This document shows, one piece after another, positions 16,584-26,920 of a stretch of DNA of 64,000 nt. Below the pieces are notes generated by a model. That model made no database searches. It worked only from the letters and a program-made list of their open reading frames with translations, and had not been told where the DNA came from. The translations under genes were made by a program, and so were the position numbers. This DNA is from Streptomyces kurssanovii (GTDB lineage: Bacteria > Actinomycetota > Actinomycetes > Streptomycetales > Streptomycetaceae): positions 355,379 to 419,378 of the forward strand of contig NZ_BMTN01000005.1 of the NCBI RefSeq assembly GCF_014649695.1, in the 5' to 3' direction. Numbering within the stretch: the first letter of the stretch is position 1; each line of letters starts with the position of its first letter.

Positions 16584-16778
16584 TCAGTCGCCGCCGCCCC
16601 CGCCGCCGCCGCCGCACGAGGATCCGCCGCCGCAGGAGAAGCCGCCCCCGCAGCCGTGGCCACCGCCGTCTCCGCCGCCGCGGCGACCGCCCCGGCCCCT
16701 TGTCTTCTTCTTCCCACCCGCCCCGACGAGCAGGATCACGATCACGGCGAAGCCCGCGATGATCAGGAAGTCGGTCAT
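16584..16778 (-). CDS. Small membrane protein with Gly/Cys-rich tail
   Basis: The 64-residue protein has an N-terminal transmembrane helix (FLIIAGFAVIVILLVGAG), a short basic stretch (KKKTRGRGGRR), then a glycine run with regularly spaced cysteines (HGCGGGFSCGGGSSCGGG). The Cys/His pattern could bind metal or be modified; no function is known. The ATG at 16778 has GGGGGA 5 nt upstream. It is 161 bp upstream of the TerD-domain gene on the same strand and may share its transcript. Confidence 0.6.
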   Translation of the reverse strand: MTDFLIIAGFAVIVILLVGAGGKKKTRGRGGRRGGGDGGGHGCGGGFSCGGGSSCGGGGGGGGD

Positions 16779-17115
16779 GTCGTCCCCCGTGGATCTCTGT
16801 CACGCGCGCCTGTCGCGTCGCGTGTGCGAGGACGATGCCCCCGACGACCGGCGACCCAACCGGACTTGAGCAAGTCCAGAGCTTGGGCCGTCCGACCACC
16901 GGCTCTCAGGCCGGGCGCCCGCGCGCGGGGTGGGGCGGTCGCTGGGAAAAGGCCCCCAGCACCCCGTCGTGGGGCACGAGGACGATCACGCCGGGGTCTT
17001 GGGGCAGCGCCCTGCTGGAACTCGTCGGAGCGCCGCCCGGCGGCGGGAAGGGAACGACACCGCACCCGCGTTCGGAAGCGCTCGCAGACCAGGAGGCTCG
17101 CGGCTTCCCAGCCCG
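16779..17115. other. Intergenic stretch without a supported gene
   Basis: These 337 bp lie between the start of the Gly/Cys-rich gene and the stop of ku. They must carry the promoter of the former and the end of the ku transcript. I see no convincing gene, repeat or strong hairpin. Confidence 0.5.
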
Positions 17116-18099
17116 CTAGGAAGCCCGCGGCTTCCGCCGTTCGGCGGCCTTCTTCGGAGCGGACTTCTTGGCGGCGGACTTGGCCGCCGTCCCGGCAGCG
17201 GTCTTCTTTTCCGCGGTCTTCTTCTCCGCGGTCTTCTTCGCGGGCGTCTTCTTGGCCGTCTTCTTGCTCGCCGTCTTCTTCGGCTTGGGCATCTCGTGCA
17301 CAGTGGCGTGCTCTCCCTCGCCCCGGGACGCGCGTGCCTGCGTGACGGAGGCGTTGAGGGCGGCCATCAGGTCGACGACCTGGCCGCCCGGCTCCGCCGC
17401 CTCCGCGGCGGGGGCCGGTTGCTTGCCTTCGGCCTTGGCGGCGATGAGCTCCTCAAGGGCCTCGCGGTAGTGGTCGGTGTAGTGGGAGATGTCCTCCTCA
17501 CCCATCGCGTCCATGAGCGCGATCGCCCCGTCGACCTCCGAATCGTCGATCTCCACGGCCGGCGGTGCCAGCGACTCCGGGGACCTGATCTCGTCCGGCC
17601 AGTGCATCGAGTGCAGGACCAGGGCCTCGTCCTTGACCCGCAGCAGTCCGAGGCGCTCGCGGCCGCGGAGGGCGAACTTGGCCACGGCGACCTTCGACGA
17701 CCGCTGCAGTGCCTGCCGCAGCAGCTTGTACGGCTTGGCCGCGACCTGACCGTCGCCCTCCAGGTAGTACGAGTCGCCGATCCGTACCGGGTCGATCGAC
17801 CCCGCCGGCACGAACGCCACGATCTCGATCGCCTTCGCCGTCGGCAGCGGAATCTCCGCCAGGTCGTCGTCCGTCACGGCGACCAACTGATCCTGGGAGA
17901 CCTCGTAGCCCTTGACGATCTCGTCGTCGGACAGCTGCTTCCCGTCCACTTCGCAGACCTTGCGGTAGCGCACCCGGCCCATGTCCTCCAGGTGGACCTG
18001 TCTGAAGGAGATGTTGTGGTTCTCCGTTGCGGGCACGACCTTGATCGGGATCGTGACCAGCCCGAAGCTGATGGCGCCGGACCAGATGGGACGGGGCAT
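17116..18099 (-). CDS. ku: Ku protein, non-homologous end joining
   Basis: The 327-residue homodimeric DNA-end-binding protein forms a ring on broken ends and recruits ligase. The Ku core begins MPRPIWSGAISFGLVTIPIK and continues through RQVHLEDMGRVRYRKVCEVDG, LLRQALQRSSKVAVAKFALR and DEIRSPESL. After about residue 255 comes a Lys/Ala tail with repeated KKTA and EKKTAEKKTA units, a DNA-binding extension seen in several actinobacterial Ku proteins. The ATG at 18099 has GGAGGT 5 nt upstream; the frame is open 11 codons further. No ligase D gene lies in the window. Confidence 0.95.
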   Translation of the reverse strand: MPRPIWSGAISFGLVTIPIKVVPATENHNISFRQVHLEDMGRVRYRKVCEVDGKQLSDDEIVKGYEVSQDQLVAVTDDDLAEIPLPTAKAIEIVAFVPAGSIDPVRIGDSYYLEGDGQVAAKPYKLLRQALQRSSKVAVAKFALRGRERLGLLRVKDEALVLHSMHWPDEIRSPESLAPPAVEIDDSEVDGAIALMDAMGEEDISHYTDHYREALEELIAAKAEGKQPAPAAEAAEPGGQVVDLMAALNASVTQARASRGEGEHATVHEMPKPKKTASKKTAKKTPAKKTAEKKTAEKKTAAGTAAKSAAKKSAPKKAAERRKPRAS

Positions 18100-18359
18100 G
18101 AGCGACCTCCAGTACGGCCCGAGCACTGCCATTGTTGTGGGTTCTCAATAGTCGTGCCATATCTCAGCGGCAATCGCATTCCCGGAGCACATATGGCGTG
18201 GTGCTGATAGGTGCAGCTGGGCGCCCTCACTCGTTCGGGTGTTGATGGGAGGTTCCTGCGCTTCTCGGGGCGGAAGCGGGATCGTGGCTGGACGGGCTTC
18301 ACCCTGACTGGGCGTTCGCCATGGAAGGTTCGGCCGCGACAGCCAGCCTGCGGCTACCG

Positions 18360-18858
18360 GGCGGCAAGGTTGTAAAGCATCTCCCGGGGACAACAGTGTC
18401 CGTCGGCCAGCTGAGGTCTGCGATTCCATGGCGCTCGTTCCGCTGGCACAAGGGCCAGAAGCACTATTCGGGCAGTTACTGGTCAGCTACCACCGCGTGA
18501 CCATGTGGTCCACGAGCCACGGCTGGAGCTGTCGAGGCTCCTCTTCGCCGACCTCGATCCGCTCGCCGTGCGTCTACGGCTCGGCGAGCCGGCCTCGCCC
18601 GTTCCTGCACCGGTCGCCGCGCTGCTGCTGGAGCACATCGCACACCGCGAAAACATGAACACTGCTACCAACCCCGCATCCCGCTGGCTCTTCACCGGGT
18701 GCCGGGCGGGCCGGCCGTTTCGCCTCGACCACTTGTCTGCGCTCTTGAGCGAGGTCGGGGTCCCGGCCGCCGCTGCCCGCGGTGCTTCCATCCGACAGCA
18801 ACTCCTCGTCCGGTGCGCCCGCCCCTCGGGCGGACGGCGGTTTGTTCACAGGCTCTGA
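18360..18858 (+). pseudogene. Mobile-element remnant: TnsA-like piece joined to integrase-like piece
   Basis: From about 18360, one frame encodes IPWRSFRWHKGQKHYSGSYW, the opening of TnsA-like transposase endonuclease domains, and stops at 18498-18500. The next frame continues it (DHVVHEPRLELSRLLFADLD), so there is a +1 frameshift. It then passes without a break into NMNTATNPASRWLFTGCRAG and GASIRQQLL, which resemble the C-terminal part of Streptomyces XerD-like integrases. After QQLL a second frameshift diverts the frame to a stop at 18856-18858, before any catalytic Tyr. Family names come from remembered patterns. It is certainly not an intact gene. Confidence 0.6.
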
Positions 18859-18963
18859 GCTGAACCGCTGACGGGGTGGTTCCGGAATACGCCAGAGACC
18901 TGCCTTCTGCCAGCGGCAGAACACCGGCCCGACAGGGATAGACGATCACTACAGTCCAGGCTC

Positions 18964-19689
18964 ATGACGACGGTTACAACGCGCACGATCGAATACGCGG
19001 CCGACGGCCTGACGATGATCGGGCATCTCGCGCTCCCGGCCGGTGTCGACCGCCGGCCCGCGGTCTTGGTCGGGCCCGAGGGGGTGGGGCTCAGCGACGT
19101 CGAGCGCCGCCGGGCCGATGTGCTCGCCGAGCTGGGATACGTGGCCCTGGCCTTCGACCTCCACGGCGGGCGCTATTTGAGCGACCCTGAGGAGATGTTG
19201 GCCCGTTGCATGCCGCTGCTCGCTGACCCCGACCGGATGCGAGGCATCGGCCACGCGGCGCTCGACGTGCTCCGCGCCGAGCCGCGGACCGACCCGGACC
19301 GGATCGCCGCCGTCGGCTACGGCACCGGGGGCGCAATCGCGCTGGAACTCGGGCGTGACGGCGTCGACCTGCGCGCGATCGCGACAGTCAACGGACTGAC
19401 CACGGGCCGACCAGGCGAGACGGCGCGCATTCACTGCCCGGTGTGGGCCGGGGTCGGGTCGGAAGACCCGATCATGCCGCCCGCGCAACGGGACGCATTC
19501 ACTGCCGAGATGCAGGCTGCCGGCGTTGACTGGCGCCTCGTGGTCTACGGCGGCGCCTTGCACGCCTTCCATCACCCGCCGGTCGACCACATCGTGCTTC
19601 CTGGGGTCGGCTTTCACCCTCAGCATGCGCAGCGAGCTTGGCGGGACGTCGTCGACCTGCTCGCCGAGTGCCTGCCCATAACGGAGTGA
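18964..19689 (+). CDS. Dienelactone-hydrolase-like protein lacking the nucleophile
   Basis: The 241-residue alpha/beta-hydrolase has the dienelactone hydrolase layout: PAVLVGPEGVGLSDVERRRA, a nucleophile elbow, GSEDPIMPP with the acid Asp (168), and GGALHAFHHP with the His (200 or 203). The elbow reads GYGTGG (118-123), where the family normally has GYCFGG, so Gly 120 stands at the catalytic Cys. The protein may be catalytically silent or use another residue. The ATG at 18964 lies 8 nt after TACAGT, so the leader would be nearly absent. No operon partners are seen. Confidence 0.8.
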   Translation: MTTVTTRTIEYAADGLTMIGHLALPAGVDRRPAVLVGPEGVGLSDVERRRADVLAELGYVALAFDLHGGRYLSDPEEMLARCMPLLADPDRMRGIGHAALDVLRAEPRTDPDRIAAVGYGTGGAIALELGRDGVDLRAIATVNGLTTGRPGETARIHCPVWAGVGSEDPIMPPAQRDAFTAEMQAAGVDWRLVVYGGALHAFHHPPVDHIVLPGVGFHPQHAQRAWRDVVDLLAECLPITE

Positions 19690-20086
19690 TCTTCCCCGCA
19701 ACCACGACAGCGGGCTGGGTTCCTCGGGGAACCGGCGACAATTTGAACACGCGAGCCCACCTCAGCCACACTTCAGCCAGGACCGTGAGGAAGTGCCACG
19801 GTCGTGAGACGAACTGGGTGTGCCATCGGGCTGGGACGGCAGAAGAGCTGCCGGTCAGCGAGCACGTCCTGTGCCACAAGCGGCGAGATCCTTCAGCCAT
19901 GGAGGATCTCGGTCGCGTGTCGCGATCTCGCGGCCGACGCCCTACGGATGCCCGCTCTCACGCTGAGACCCCACAGCTTGTCTTTCGCACAACGCTTTGA
20001 GGGGGAGGCGGTCCATGCCACTCACGGGCATTCCTGTTGCCGGCCGGCGGCGACCCGGCAGCACGTGACCTTGTGACGTCGTGCTT
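19690..20086. other. Intergenic stretch without a supported gene
   Basis: About 400 bp of lower coding quality lie between the hydrolase-like gene and the terminator of the bgl operon. Open frames on both strands have no recognisable features. With the decayed mobile element 1 kb away, it may be debris of the same insertion. Confidence 0.45.
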
Positions 20087-20119
20087 GCCAGGGTCCGGTG
20101 CCGTGCACCGGACCCTGGC
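20087..20119 (-). terminator. Strong hairpin terminator of the ceb/bgl operon
   Basis: A 15-bp perfect stem based on GCCAGGGTCCGGTGC with a CGT loop begins 15 bp past the bglC stop. Confidence 0.8.
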
Positions 20120-20133
20120 CCCCGTGGCGGACG

Positions 20134-21582
<1,449 letters not shown>

Positions 21583-21638
21583 GTGGGTCCTTCCGGTGAC
21601 GGAGAGAACGGGAGATGAGGAAGAGGGGTGTCCGGCGC

Positions 21639-22562
21639 TCAGCCCTTGACGGCGCCCTGCATGATGCCGCCGACGATCTGGCGGCCGAAGACGACGAACA
21701 TCGCCAGGAGCGGCAGCGTGCCCAACAGGGCGCCGGCCATGATCAGTGACTGGTCGCGGATGTATCCGGCGCTGAGCTGGGTGAGCGCGACGGGCACCGT
21801 CGGATTGCTCATGTCCAGGGCGATGAACGGCCAGAAGAAGTCGTTCCAGGCGTGCACGAATGTGATCATGAACAGCACGGACATCGCCGGCCTGGCGATC
21901 GGCAGGACGATGCTCCAGAAGATGCGGAGCGAGTGCGCGCCGTCCACCCTGCCCGCCTCGACGAGTTCGTCGGGCAGTGCCTCGGTGAGGTACTGCCGCA
22001 TGAAGAACACGCCGACTGCGCTGACCAGGGTGGGGAAGATGACGGCGGGCAGTTTCTGTCCCCAGCCCAGGTCGCTCATCATCATGAACAGCGGTACGAC
22101 GCTGAGTTGAGGCGGCACCATCATCGTGCCGATGACCAGCATCAGCAGCACGTTGCGCGCCTTGAACCGCAGCTTGGCGAAGGCGAAACCGGCGAGCGTG
22201 GCGAAGAGCACCGTCGCCAGCGCGATGCAGCCGGCGACGATCAGGCTGTTGATCATCGCCTTGCCCATGGCGGCCTCGTCCCAGGCCCTGGCCAGGTTCT
22301 CGAACAGGTTCGGCCCGGGCAGCAGCGGAGGCGGGGTCTGGGTCACGCGGGTGTTGTCCGTCGAGGCCGCCACCATCGTCCAGTACAGCGGGAAGAGCGA
22401 GGTGAGCGCGGCGAGCGCGAGGAGTACGTAGGCGAGTGGGCCGGCATGGTGCTGACGGCCGGCCCGCATCCGCATCATCGGACGGCGGCGGGCCCTGCCC
22501 GGGGATTCCTGGACGGCACCGGGCCCGTGCTCGGCCCGGACCGGGAGGCTGTCGGTGGTCAT
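21639..22562 (-). CDS. cebG: Sugar ABC transporter permease, CebG type
   Basis: The 307-residue inner-membrane permease of the MalG family has six predicted helices, and the EAA loop that contacts the ATPase reads [20 protein letters not shown]. With CebF it forms the channel for cello-oligosaccharide uptake. The ATG at 22562 overlaps the stop of cebF in an ATGA, so the two permeases are translationally coupled. No ATPase gene is in the operon; in Streptomyces the shared ATPase MsiK normally serves such transporters (known from the family, not visible here). Confidence 0.88.
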   Translation of the reverse strand: MTTDSLPVRAEHGPGAVQESPGRARRRPMMRMRAGRQHHAGPLAYVLLALAALTSLFPLYWTMVAASTDNTRVTQTPPPLLPGPNLFENLARAWDEAAMGKAMINSLIVAGCIALATVLFATLAGFAFAKLRFKARNVLLMLVIGTMMVPPQLSVVPLFMMMSDLGWGQKLPAVIFPTLVSAVGVFFMRQYLTEALPDELVEAGRVDGAHSLRIFWSIVLPIARPAMSVLFMITFVHAWNDFFWPFIALDMSNPTVPVALTQLSAGYIRDQSLIMAGALLGTLPLLAMFVVFGRQIVGGIMQGAVKG

Positions 22563-23581
22563 GATGCGATGCTCCTGGTCGGTCCGGACCTGCGGGACGC
22601 GGCGCGCCTGATGAGGCGCTGGACGACGAGGACCAGGACCAGCAGGAGGAACATCACCCATGCGACGGTCGCGGCCCGGCCCATCTGGTAGTTCTTCCAG
22701 CCCTCCTCGTACAGCAGCAGTCCGAGGGTCTGGTACTGGTTGTCGGCGCCGCCGGTGATTCCGTTGGGGCCCTGCCCGAAGATGAGGGGTTCGCCGAAGA
22801 GCTGCGTCGCGCCGATCGTCGACAGCACGATGGTGAAGACGATGGTGGAGCGGATTCCGGGGACGGTGACGGTGAGGAACTGCTGCCAGCGCGAGGCGCC
22901 GTCGATGGCGGCCGCTTCGTAACGCTCGCGCGGGACGGCCTGCATGGCGGCGAGGTAGAGCAGTGCGTTGTAGCCGGTCCACCGCCAGATCACGATCGTG
23001 GAGATGGCGATCTGAGCGGCCCACTTGTTGTTCTCGAAGTCGACGTTGTCGAAGCCGAACAGGCCGAGCATCCAGTTGATCATGCCGAAGTCGCGTTCGA
23101 AGAGCATGGTGAACACGAGCGCGGCCGCACCGACCGAGGTGGCGTACGGAGTGAGGGCGGCGACCCGGAAGAAGGTCGAGCCGCGCATACGGTAGTTGAG
23201 CAGGTGGGCGAGGCCGAGGGCCATCAGCAGCTGCGGCACGGTGGAGATCACGCCGAGGGTGATGGTGTTGCCGACCGCGTTCCAGAAGCGTTCGTCCTCC
23301 CACAGCGCGACGTAGTTGTCGAAGGCCACCCACTCCATGACGTTCATGGTGGCCAGCTCGACCCGGTGCAGGGAGATCCACGAGGTGTAGACGAGCGGGT
23401 AGAAGCTGAAGGCGGCGAAGACGACGAAGAACGGGGCGACGAAGGCGTACGGCGCGCCGCGCACGTCCAGCCGGTGGAGCAGGGCGCGCCGGCGCGGGGG
23501 CGCGCCGGCATCGTGTGCGCCGGGCGCCGGGGGCTTGCCGGCGGGTCCGCCGGCCGGCGCGACGGGGGTGGAAGCGGCCAC
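22559..23581 (-). CDS. cebF: Sugar ABC transporter permease, CebF type
   Basis: The 340-residue MalF-family permease has a Pro/Ala-rich cytoplasmic N-terminus (about 40 residues), six helices starting with [20 protein letters not shown], and the EAA loop [20 protein letters not shown]. It pairs with CebG and receives sugar from CebE. A 98-bp gap with a 12-bp hairpin separates it from cebE upstream, which may lower permease expression relative to the binding protein. Confidence 0.88.
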   Translation of the reverse strand: MAASTPVAPAGGPAGKPPAPGAHDAGAPPRRRALLHRLDVRGAPYAFVAPFFVVFAAFSFYPLVYTSWISLHRVELATMNVMEWVAFDNYVALWEDERFWNAVGNTITLGVISTVPQLLMALGLAHLLNYRMRGSTFFRVAALTPYATSVGAAALVFTMLFERDFGMINWMLGLFGFDNVDFENNKWAAQIAISTIVIWRWTGYNALLYLAAMQAVPRERYEAAAIDGASRWQQFLTVTVPGIRSTIVFTIVLSTIGATQLFGEPLIFGQGPNGITGGADNQYQTLGLLLYEEGWKNYQMGRAATVAWVMFLLLVLVLVVQRLIRRAASRRSGPTRSIAS

Positions 23582-23623
23582 GGGGACAACCTTCCTGTGA
23601 GGCCTGGGTACGGAGGGCTCGAC

Positions 23624-23664
23624 CCCGGTGACCGCCTGCCCGCGTGGGCGGCGCGGTCACCGGG
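23624..23664 (-). promoter_or_regulatory. Intercistronic hairpin between cebE and cebF
   Basis: CCCGGTGACCGC and GCGGTCACCGGG form a 12-bp perfect stem around a 17-nt loop. In binding-protein operons such hairpins stabilise the upstream message or partly terminate it; that role is inferred. Confidence 0.6.
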
Positions 23665-23679
23665 CGGACAGGGGCGGGC

Positions 23680-24993
23680 TCAGCCGGTGGCCTTCTTGAT
23701 CCGCTCGTCCGTGGTCTTCCAGGCCTCTTCAGGGCTCTTGTTCTGCGACTCGATCAGCGTCAGACCCTGCGAGAAGATGTCCTTGATCGTGCCGTCCTTG
23801 CGTCCGAGGACCTGCTCGTCGGGGATCTCCTGGGCCGCCGCGCCGAAGATCTCGCCGATGGGCGCCCCGCCGAAGTACTCCTGCTCGGCCCCGGTCACGG
23901 CCGGCGACGTCAGCGCTTTCTGCGAGGAGGGGAAGTTCCCGAGCTTCTGGAAGACGAACTCCTGCTGCTCGGGCGCGGTGAGCCAGGCGACCAGCTTCTT
24001 CGCCTCCTCCTTGACCGGGCTCTTCTCCATCACGCCGAGGAAGGAACCGCCCCAGTTGGCGCCCTTGGGAGCCTTGGCGACGTCCCACTTGCCCTTGTTC
24101 TTCGGCCCGGCCTTCTCCGTGATGTGGCCCAGCATCCACGCCGGGCAGACGGTGGTGGCGAAGGTGCTGTTGGACAGGCCGGGGTCCCATCCGGGCTGGA
24201 ACTGACGCAGTTTGGCGGTCAGTCCGGTCGTCGCGGCCTGAGAGGCGAGGTCCCAGGCCGCGGCGACGGCGGGGCTGTCCTGGTAGATCAGCTCTCCGTC
24301 CTTGTTGTAGAACTGCTCGGAGTTGCCGTAGATCATGGCGTTGAACAGGCCGCTGGCGCTGTCCATGAAGGCGACCTGGTCACCCTTGAAACCGGCCTTG
24401 AAGTCCTTGCCGGCCTGGACGTACTTCGACCAGTCACCCGCCCACAGCTTCGCGACCTCGTTCCGGTCCGTCGGCAGTCCGGCCTGCTCGAACAGGTCCT
24501 TGCGGTAGCAGACGGCCATCGGGCCGATGTCGGTGCCGAGCCCGATGAGCTTCTTGTCCGGGGTGGTGACCTGGCTGAGCTTCCAGGGCAGGTAGTGATC
24601 GATGCCGGGTACGTCGGAGAGATCGACGAACTTGTCGGCCTGGGTGTCCACGAGCTCCTTGGCCCGCCCGATCTCTATGCCCTGGATGTCCTTCAGTCCG
24701 CTGCCGGCCGCCAAGTGCGTCTGCAGGGCCGTGTAGTAGGTCTGCTCGTCACCGGCCACGTCGGCCTTGATGGTGACGTTCGGGTTCTCCTTCATGTAGC
24801 GGTCCAGCAGGCCGGTCTCCTTGTACCCCATGACGCCGAAGAGGCCCATGGTGATGGTGACCTTGCCGTCCTTGACGCCGCCGCCGGTACCGGAGTCACC
24901 GCCGCTGCTGCAGCCGACGATCAGGCCGAGGGCGGCGAGCGCGGAGACGGTGCCCGTAATTCTTGTACGCGACAGCTTCTGATTCCTGGTCAT
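23680..24993 (-). CDS. cebE: Cello-oligosaccharide-binding lipoprotein, CebE type
   Basis: The 437-residue family-1 solute-binding protein has a lipoprotein signal with lipobox LIVGC (Cys 28) and a mature domain starting VTITMGLFGVMGYKETGL. The middle has the carbohydrate-binding protein pattern PMAVCYRKDLFEQAGLP. It captures sugar outside the membrane for CebFG. The ATG at 24993 follows GGGGAGGA; upstream codons in the same frame include the operator region and are not coding. Specificity for cellobiose or cellotriose is inferred from the adjacent GH1 gene and CebR-like regulator. Confidence 0.88.
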   Translation of the reverse strand: MTRNQKLSRTRITGTVSALAALGLIVGCSSGGDSGTGGGVKDGKVTITMGLFGVMGYKETGLLDRYMKENPNVTIKADVAGDEQTYYTALQTHLAAGSGLKDIQGIEIGRAKELVDTQADKFVDLSDVPGIDHYLPWKLSQVTTPDKKLIGLGTDIGPMAVCYRKDLFEQAGLPTDRNEVAKLWAGDWSKYVQAGKDFKAGFKGDQVAFMDSASGLFNAMIYGNSEQFYNKDGELIYQDSPAVAAAWDLASQAATTGLTAKLRQFQPGWDPGLSNSTFATTVCPAWMLGHITEKAGPKNKGKWDVAKAPKGANWGGSFLGVMEKSPVKEEAKKLVAWLTAPEQQEFVFQKLGNFPSSQKALTSPAVTGAEQEYFGGAPIGEIFGAAAQEIPDEQVLGRKDGTIKDIFSQGLTLIESQNKSPEEAWKTTDERIKKATG

Positions 24994-25066
24994 GACGTCC
25001 TCCCCAGCGGCGGTGCCGATGCACCGGATTGCGGACATGCGGGTCCGCTCAACGGCCCGATTCATC

Positions 25067-25106
25067 GGTGGGCACGTTCCCAAGCTACGATGGGAACGTG
25101 CCCACC
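25067..25106. promoter_or_regulatory. Double LacI/CebR-type operator between cebE and cebR
   Basis: Two 14-bp boxes, TGGGCACGTTCCCA (25069-25082) and TGGGAACGTGCCCA (25091-25104), are exact reverse complements of each other, 22 bp apart centre to centre. Together they form a 16-bp inverted repeat with an 8-bp loop. The shape matches the TGGGA-type CebR box. Confidence 0.8.
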
Positions 25107-25288
25107 AAGGTTCACGAAGACTGACGGCCTCGCTGTGCGCCTGTCAAGAACTTGAAACCAGATCGTCTTCCGACGCACATCTTGGGGGCGAACCGGAGGC
25201 GAACCGGCCCGATCGCCGGGCACAGCGCGGACTTCTGGCAAAATGCGCTGCCTGGCGGCGTGTCACGCCGATCGACGAGGGAGGAGCC

Positions 25289-26305
25289 ATGGGGGGCAGC
25301 CGGCGGCCGACCATCAAGACCGTGGCAGCGCGGGCCGGTGTGGGCCGCACGACGGTCTCGCGCGTCATCAACGGTTCGGAACTCGTCAGCGACGAGGCGC
25401 GGGACGCCGTCCTGGCGGCGATCGCGGAGCTGGGGTACGTACCGAACTCCGTCGCCCGGGGCCTGGTCACCAGCAGGACCGACTCGATCGCCCTGGTGAT
25501 CCCGGAGTCGGAGAGCCGACTGGGCTCTGAGCCGTACTTCTCGGCGGTCATCCGGGGCGTCAGCACCGGCCTGGCCGACACCCGGACGCAGCTCCAGCTG
25601 GTTCTCGTACGGGACAAGGGCGAACAGGACCAGCTCACCGACTCGGTCGCCGCACGACGGGTGGACGGCGTCCTGCTGGTCTCCGTGCACGAGCAGGACC
25701 CCCTGCCAGGGCTGCTCGAGGACATGGGGCTGCCGACCGTGCTCGCCGGCCGCCGCTCCCCCGCCGAGTCGCTGAGCCACGCCCACTCCGACAACGTGGG
25801 CGGCGCCGCCGCCGCGGTGCGGCACCTGGTGGAACGGGGCCGGAAGACCATCACGACGATCACCGGCCCGCTCGACATGGACGTCGGCCGGAGCCGTCTG
25901 CACGGCTGGCGCGAAGCCCTCACCGCGGCCGGCCGGGACTCCGGCGGCCACCTCGTCGCCGTCGCCGACTTCACCGAGGAGGGCGGAAGACAAGCCATGC
26001 GTTCGCTTCTTGAACGGATCCCGGAACTGGACGCCCTCTTCGCGGCGTCAGACGTGATGGCCGCCGGCGCGATGAGCGAGCTGCGCGCGCAGGGTCGGCG
26101 GATCCCCGAGGACGTGGCGGTGATCGGCTTCGACGACTCCTTCATCGCCCGGCACACCGACCCTCCGCTGACGACCGTGCGCCAGCCCGTCGAGGAGATC
26201 GGCCGGACCATCGCCCGGATCCTGCTGGCCGAGATCACCGACCCCGGCGCTCGGCGTCAGCACGTCGTACTGCCCACGGAGCTTGTCGTCCGCGACTCCA
26301 CCTGA
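25289..26305 (+). CDS. cebR: LacI-family regulator, CebR type
   Basis: The 338-residue repressor has an N-terminal LacI helix-turn-helix (PTIKTVAARAGVGRTTVSRV, then GYVPNSVARGL) and a periplasmic-binding-protein-like sugar sensor domain (from about residue 62, SIALVIPESESRLGSEPYFS). The C-terminal IGFDDSFIARHTDPPLTTV is typical. It faces cebEFG-bglC across two mirror-image operator boxes, so cello-oligosaccharide-relieved repression is the expected mechanism. The ATG at 25289 follows GAGGGAGGAG. The boxes differ slightly from the published TGGGAGCGCTCCCA site, so its effector could be a related sugar. Confidence 0.88.
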   Translation: MGGSRRPTIKTVAARAGVGRTTVSRVINGSELVSDEARDAVLAAIAELGYVPNSVARGLVTSRTDSIALVIPESESRLGSEPYFSAVIRGVSTGLADTRTQLQLVLVRDKGEQDQLTDSVAARRVDGVLLVSVHEQDPLPGLLEDMGLPTVLAGRRSPAESLSHAHSDNVGGAAAAVRHLVERGRKTITTITGPLDMDVGRSRLHGWREALTAAGRDSGGHLVAVADFTEEGGRQAMRSLLERIPELDALFAASDVMAAGAMSELRAQGRRIPEDVAVIGFDDSFIARHTDPPLTTVRQPVEEIGRTIARILLAEITDPGARRQHVVLPTELVVRDST

Positions 26306-26351
26306 CTCGCGACGGGAAGAACACCGCCGTCATAGGCCCGGGCCCGCCGAG

Positions 26352-26816
26352 CTATGACGAGGGCGCTTCTCCTGGGCGAGATCGCAGCTGGTCCCGAAGG
26401 AACGGGACCGATGCGGCGTCGCACGACATGACGATCACGAGTCTGCCGAATTCGATGCTCTCGGGCCGCTGCGTGGAGGACCATCGCTGTCCTGCCCGCA
26501 GGAGGGCCTTGAAGAGCAGCTGTCGTTCAGCGGGGTTCCCCGACAGTGCCTCGTCCGCCGCTTCGATGATCAGCACGTAGTGGTCCACCGACAGCCACTT
26601 CAGGTCGCGCAGACAGTCGGCGAGGGCATCCCAGTTCCACCCGAAGTAGTCGGGCAGTCTCAGCCGGTCGTAGAACTGCTGGAAGACGGTGTCCGCGTCG
26701 TGCATCTCCCGGCCGTCGAGACGCGCCACGTACGTCCTGCCGGTCGCGGGGAGCAGGAGATCGACAGGCAGGGCGCCTTGCTTCGCGACCACGTGCAACC
26801 AGGGCACGGCGTGCAC
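26352..26816 (-). CDS. Barstar-like protein without a linked barnase
   Basis: A protein of about 154 residues. Its central part, YVARLDGREMHDADTVFQQF followed by LPDYFGWNWDALADCLRDL, is the barstar fold signature: acidic helix and WDALxDCL. Barstar binds and inhibits the RNase barnase. No barnase-like gene is present here, so it may inhibit a distant ribonuclease or have lost that role. The GTG at 26816 was chosen because GGGAGGGAGG lies 6 nt upstream; longer forms starting at 26822 or 26924 are possible. It is convergent with cebR. Confidence 0.75.
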   Translation of the reverse strand: MHAVPWLHVVAKQGALPVDLLLPATGRTYVARLDGREMHDADTVFQQFYDRLRLPDYFGWNWDALADCLRDLKWLSVDHYVLIIEAADEALSGNPAERQLLFKALLRAGQRWSSTQRPESIEFGRLVIVMSCDAASVPFLRDQLRSRPGEAPSS

Positions 26817-26920
26817 GGCCACCCTCCCTCCCGTGATCGAGCGACTTCTTTTCTGACAGGGGCCCTGGCAGCAGCCGCCAGGACCGGGCGTCGGCCGAAC
26901 CCGCGTATGCGGGTCCGCCG

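Noticed and set aside
16569-16640. GC-rich run of CCGCCG units resembling a microsatellite
   Set aside because: It is the codon pattern of the poly-glycine tail of the small membrane protein, not an independent repeat.
17190-17290. Short direct repeats in the 3' part of ku
   Set aside because: They encode the Lys/Ala tail of Ku; not a CRISPR, no spacers.
19499-20000. Overlapping frames on both strands near 19.5-20.0 kb
   Set aside because: No start site or family resemblance; could be decayed DNA but not supportable as genes.
24994-25288. N-terminal extensions of cebE (to 25083) and cebR (to 24992)
   Set aside because: Both would translate the operator boxes; strong ribosome-binding sites precede the shorter starts.
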